Below are positions 62,028 through 64,000 of a stretch of DNA of 64,000 nt, one piece after another. A program made the translations under genes and the position numbers. The stretch covers positions 5,602,001 through 5,666,000 of the forward strand of contig OZ038472.1 of the NCBI GenBank assembly GCA_964036295.1. Reading direction: 5' to 3'. The notes under the pieces are model-generated. The model was given only the letters and a program-made list of their open reading frames with translations, was not told where the DNA came from and ran no database searches. The first letter of the stretch is position 1. Each line of letters starts with the position of its first letter. This DNA is from Plumapathes pennacea (lineage: Eukaryota > Cnidaria > Anthozoa > Antipatharia > Myriopathidae).

Positions 62028-62236
62028 AATCCTTTCACTCCCAAGAGTGTTCAACTTCAATTTTCCTCTTCAGCTTCTCACCAGAGATGTATCATACAGA
62101 GAGCTTGCCTTCTGATACTTTGCTCATATGAAAGCTTATCAGTTAAACTACTAGTTATAATTACAGCACTCATATATTTCCTTCTTAAAAGGTTGAGAGA
62201 ATCTGCATTTTGAGCTTGGGAGTGAAAGAGGTTAAG
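62028..62236 (+). mobile_element. CCCTTTCACTCCC MITE, copy f
   Basis: AATCCTTTCACTCCCAAGAG to GCTTGGGAGTGAAAGAGGTTAAG. It ends about 75 bases before the sulfotransferase ATG and provides an open upstream frame that is not part of the protein. Confidence 0.75.
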
Positions 62237-62311
62237 CAGTTGCAATGTCTTTTCAGAGTAATTAAGTATTGCTTCCCCTCTTTTTTTCGTGCAGAGAAAA
62301 CAAACAACGGA

Positions 62312-63547
62312 ATGCTTCGTCGAATTCGTCGCTGCCGTTTTTACAATCCTCGTGGGGTGATCTGCATCTTGTATGTTTGTGTTGTTCTGGGGGTTGTCAA
62401 CTTTGTCTTCCACACAAAACTATCGAAGTCAACAGGCGTATTGCCGAAAAACCCTAACGTGAACTGGCGACAGGAGTTTCCTCCAAATATTGAACTGAAG
62501 AATGCGATTAAGAAGAGAGTCAATGTCATCATTTTATCGCAGATGAGTTCTGGATCGACTTTTTTCGGAAACTTGTTTAACTTACATCCTGACGTCTTTT
62601 TTCTATACGAGCCATTTCACCGCCTGAGAAGAGGTATTTATGGAAATGAGTGGGACGCTTTGGAAAAGGAAAGAAATGACGCATACAAGATTGACTTTTC
62701 GAACTTGCTTCATGATTGGTTCGCGTGTAGCTTTCAGGAAAATCGTACACTATCTATAGTTATTCCTCCATGGATACGAGGACTTAAAGAGTTCATGTCG
62801 TGGAGGTATCAAAGCCCAGAACTCACAAACGAAGTCGTTAGAAAAGCCTGCAAGGAGCGTAAAACCACAGTCGCGAAGATAATGCAAACTCGACTGCCTG
62901 GTGAAATTGGAATCCAGGAACTACAACGAGCCTGTAGCTCTGATCCTGAGCATTATGAATGCGTAATCATCCATCTGGTCAGGGATCCTCGTGCCGTCTT
63001 GTCATCTTTACTGAAGCGCAAGTTTTTCATGGGTGGACCTAAAAGTCGACTTCTTGGTCCAGGAGCGATAGGCCCGGAAGGAATAGAGGTAATAAAGCAA
63101 AACGCACAGCTCCTATGCTCGCAAGTTGAGGATAATCTCCACTACGTGAAACAAAACTGGGTGGATTTTCAAGGGCACTACAAACTGGTTCGTTATGAAG
63201 ACTTTCTTGAAAATGTTCCAAAAGAGATTGGCGAAATCTATAAATTCGCTGGTCTGCCTATGGTGGAATCCATGAGGATGTGGATTCATGAAGGTATTCA
63301 ACCTTTGAAGTCACGAAGAAAGACTTTCTTCATACCGGAAAGTGGCAGTAGCAATATTACCGACCATTGGAGATTTAGTCAAGATCCTTCTTTAGTTTCT
63401 GTGTTCGAGCAGACGTGCGGGTCTCTCTCGAATCTGCTGGGTTACATTCCTTTCTATGGGTCCAAACAAATGCAACATGACAATAGCAGGCGGCTTCGAA
63501 GTGAGAGCATACCCTTCCTTGATCTTCTTCAAACCAGTCACCCTTGA
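62312..63547 (+). CDS. Carbohydrate 6-O-sulfotransferase (CHST1/3-like)
   Basis: This is an intronless 411-residue type II Golgi protein; human CHST1 has the same length. Residues 1-15 are basic, 16-34 form the membrane anchor (VICILYVCVVLGVVNFVFH), and then a short stem follows. The 5'-phosphosulfate-binding loop is SQMSSGSTFFGNLFNLHPDV, followed by LYEPFH. The 3'-phosphate site is IIHLVRDPRAVLSSLLKRK. These are the two PAPS contacts of the Gal/GalNAc/GlcNAc 6-O-sulfotransferase family, which sulfates keratan or chondroitin-type glycans; the exact acceptor is not predictable. The ATG at 62312 is chosen because it precedes the anchor. A pyrimidine tract ending TTTCGTGCAG at 62294 suggests a spliced 5' UTR. 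The open frame further upstream (non-ATG) lies in a MITE. The C-terminal PESGSSNITDHWRFS region is typical of the family. Confidence 0.9.
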   Translation: MLRRIRRCRFYNPRGVICILYVCVVLGVVNFVFHTKLSKSTGVLPKNPNVNWRQEFPPNIELKNAIKKRVNVIILSQMSSGSTFFGNLFNLHPDVFFLYEPFHRLRRGIYGNEWDALEKERNDAYKIDFSNLLHDWFACSFQENRTLSIVIPPWIRGLKEFMSWRYQSPELTNEVVRKACKERKTTVAKIMQTRLPGEIGIQELQRACSSDPEHYECVIIHLVRDPRAVLSSLLKRKFFMGGPKSRLLGPGAIGPEGIEVIKQNAQLLCSQVEDNLHYVKQNWVDFQGHYKLVRYEDFLENVPKEIGEIYKFAGLPMVESMRMWIHEGIQPLKSRRKTFFIPESGSSNITDHWRFSQDPSLVSVFEQTCGSLSNLLGYIPFYGSKQMQHDNSRRLRSESIPFLDLLQTSHP

Positions 63548-64000
63548 AAATTGGTCGAGCTGTGGCTCTCGCTTTTCGTGCTGTTTGTGGACTTTATCGA
63601 TAAGAAAAAAGTTCTCTTGCTGGTATTGTTCTATAAAAATAAGTCAAAAATAATAATAGTAATAACAATAGTAATAAAATACGAGTTAACATTAAGTTAA
63701 TTAGGGTGGATGCGAAAAGATGCGAGAAGAGTAAGAACTGTTATGGAAAAAAAAACCTAAACTAAGCTAAACTAATCAGGGTAGCTATGTATGTATGTAA
63801 CTTTGTATGTATGTAAAAGTAAAAATCATTGAGCTGATAAAGCACAAGATCATTACGTAGAAATTACGAACTAAGTAAATATTGTTTCTGTTTGTGATGC
63901 TCAATTCGGATCCTCAACAAAGTCAAAGGGGTATTGACTTTTAAGTTACACGCATGGGTTTTACTAATGAAGGACTTCTTATTTTGTAAGCAAAAAGTTC
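63548..64000. other. Sulfotransferase 3' flank
   Basis: AATAAA occurs at 63673-63678, about 126 bases after the stop, a plausible polyadenylation signal. The rest is AT-rich with a short GTATGTAT microsatellite (63787-63816). No further gene. Confidence 0.55.

Noticed and set aside
62210-62311. N-terminal extension of the sulfotransferase
   Set aside because: The frame begins at TTG inside a MITE; the ATG at 62312 precedes the membrane anchor and gives the usual family length.

Overview
The window is nuclear DNA of an animal with intron-rich genes. It has GT-AG splice sites, Kozak-like starts, AATAAA signals, AT-rich introns and many short inverted-repeat transposons. Protein similarity and the repeat families suggest a cnidarian, probably a stony coral. 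That assignment is recalled pattern knowledge, not a database result. There are no bacterial signals (operons, Shine-Dalgarno sites, CRISPR).

Layout. (1) 1-5.0 kb: a tandem cluster of intronless LicD-family type II membrane proteins, with one 3' fragment at the left edge (1-255) and two full copies (1356-2201 and 4089-4997). A fourth copy (18579-19430) lies inside an ODF2 intron on the opposite strand. (2) 5.5-7.7 kb: a 2.2 kb Mutator-like element with long terminal inverted repeats. (3) 9.05-32.85 kb, minus strand: a complete ODF2 (outer dense fibre protein 2/cenexin) gene. I traced 29 coding exons; the phases all join and give 829 residues, including one GC-AG intron. Its introns hold the nested LicD gene, an OTU-domain exon inside a CAGGG-ended transposon, and many miniature transposons. 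(4) 34.18-41.42 kb, plus strand: a complete endophilin-B (SH3GLB) gene of 10 coding exons (370 residues), arranged head to head with ODF2. (5) 41.07-50.6 kb: a tandem segmental duplication. Each unit carries the last endophilin-B exon and a minus-strand glycosyltransferase-like gene. The first glycosyltransferase copy has a single frameshift and the second is a clear pseudogene. A GATC-rich minisatellite sits at the junction. (6) 50.6-62 kb: repeat-dominated DNA with PIF/Harbinger and Mutator transposase remnants, a second copy of a segment also present in an ODF2 intron, several fold-back elements and a tandem duplication. (7) 62.31-63.55 kb, plus strand: an intact carbohydrate 6-O-sulfotransferase (411 residues).

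The genes do not form one pathway. ODF2 is centriolar/ciliary, endophilin-B is a membrane-curvature protein, and LicD, the GT-like gene and the sulfotransferase are transferases that probably act on glycans. The least explained signal is a group of fold-back elements. Each pairs a body with a long stem, in one case a perfect 54-bp inverted repeat, and several have a recurring CG-rich apex.
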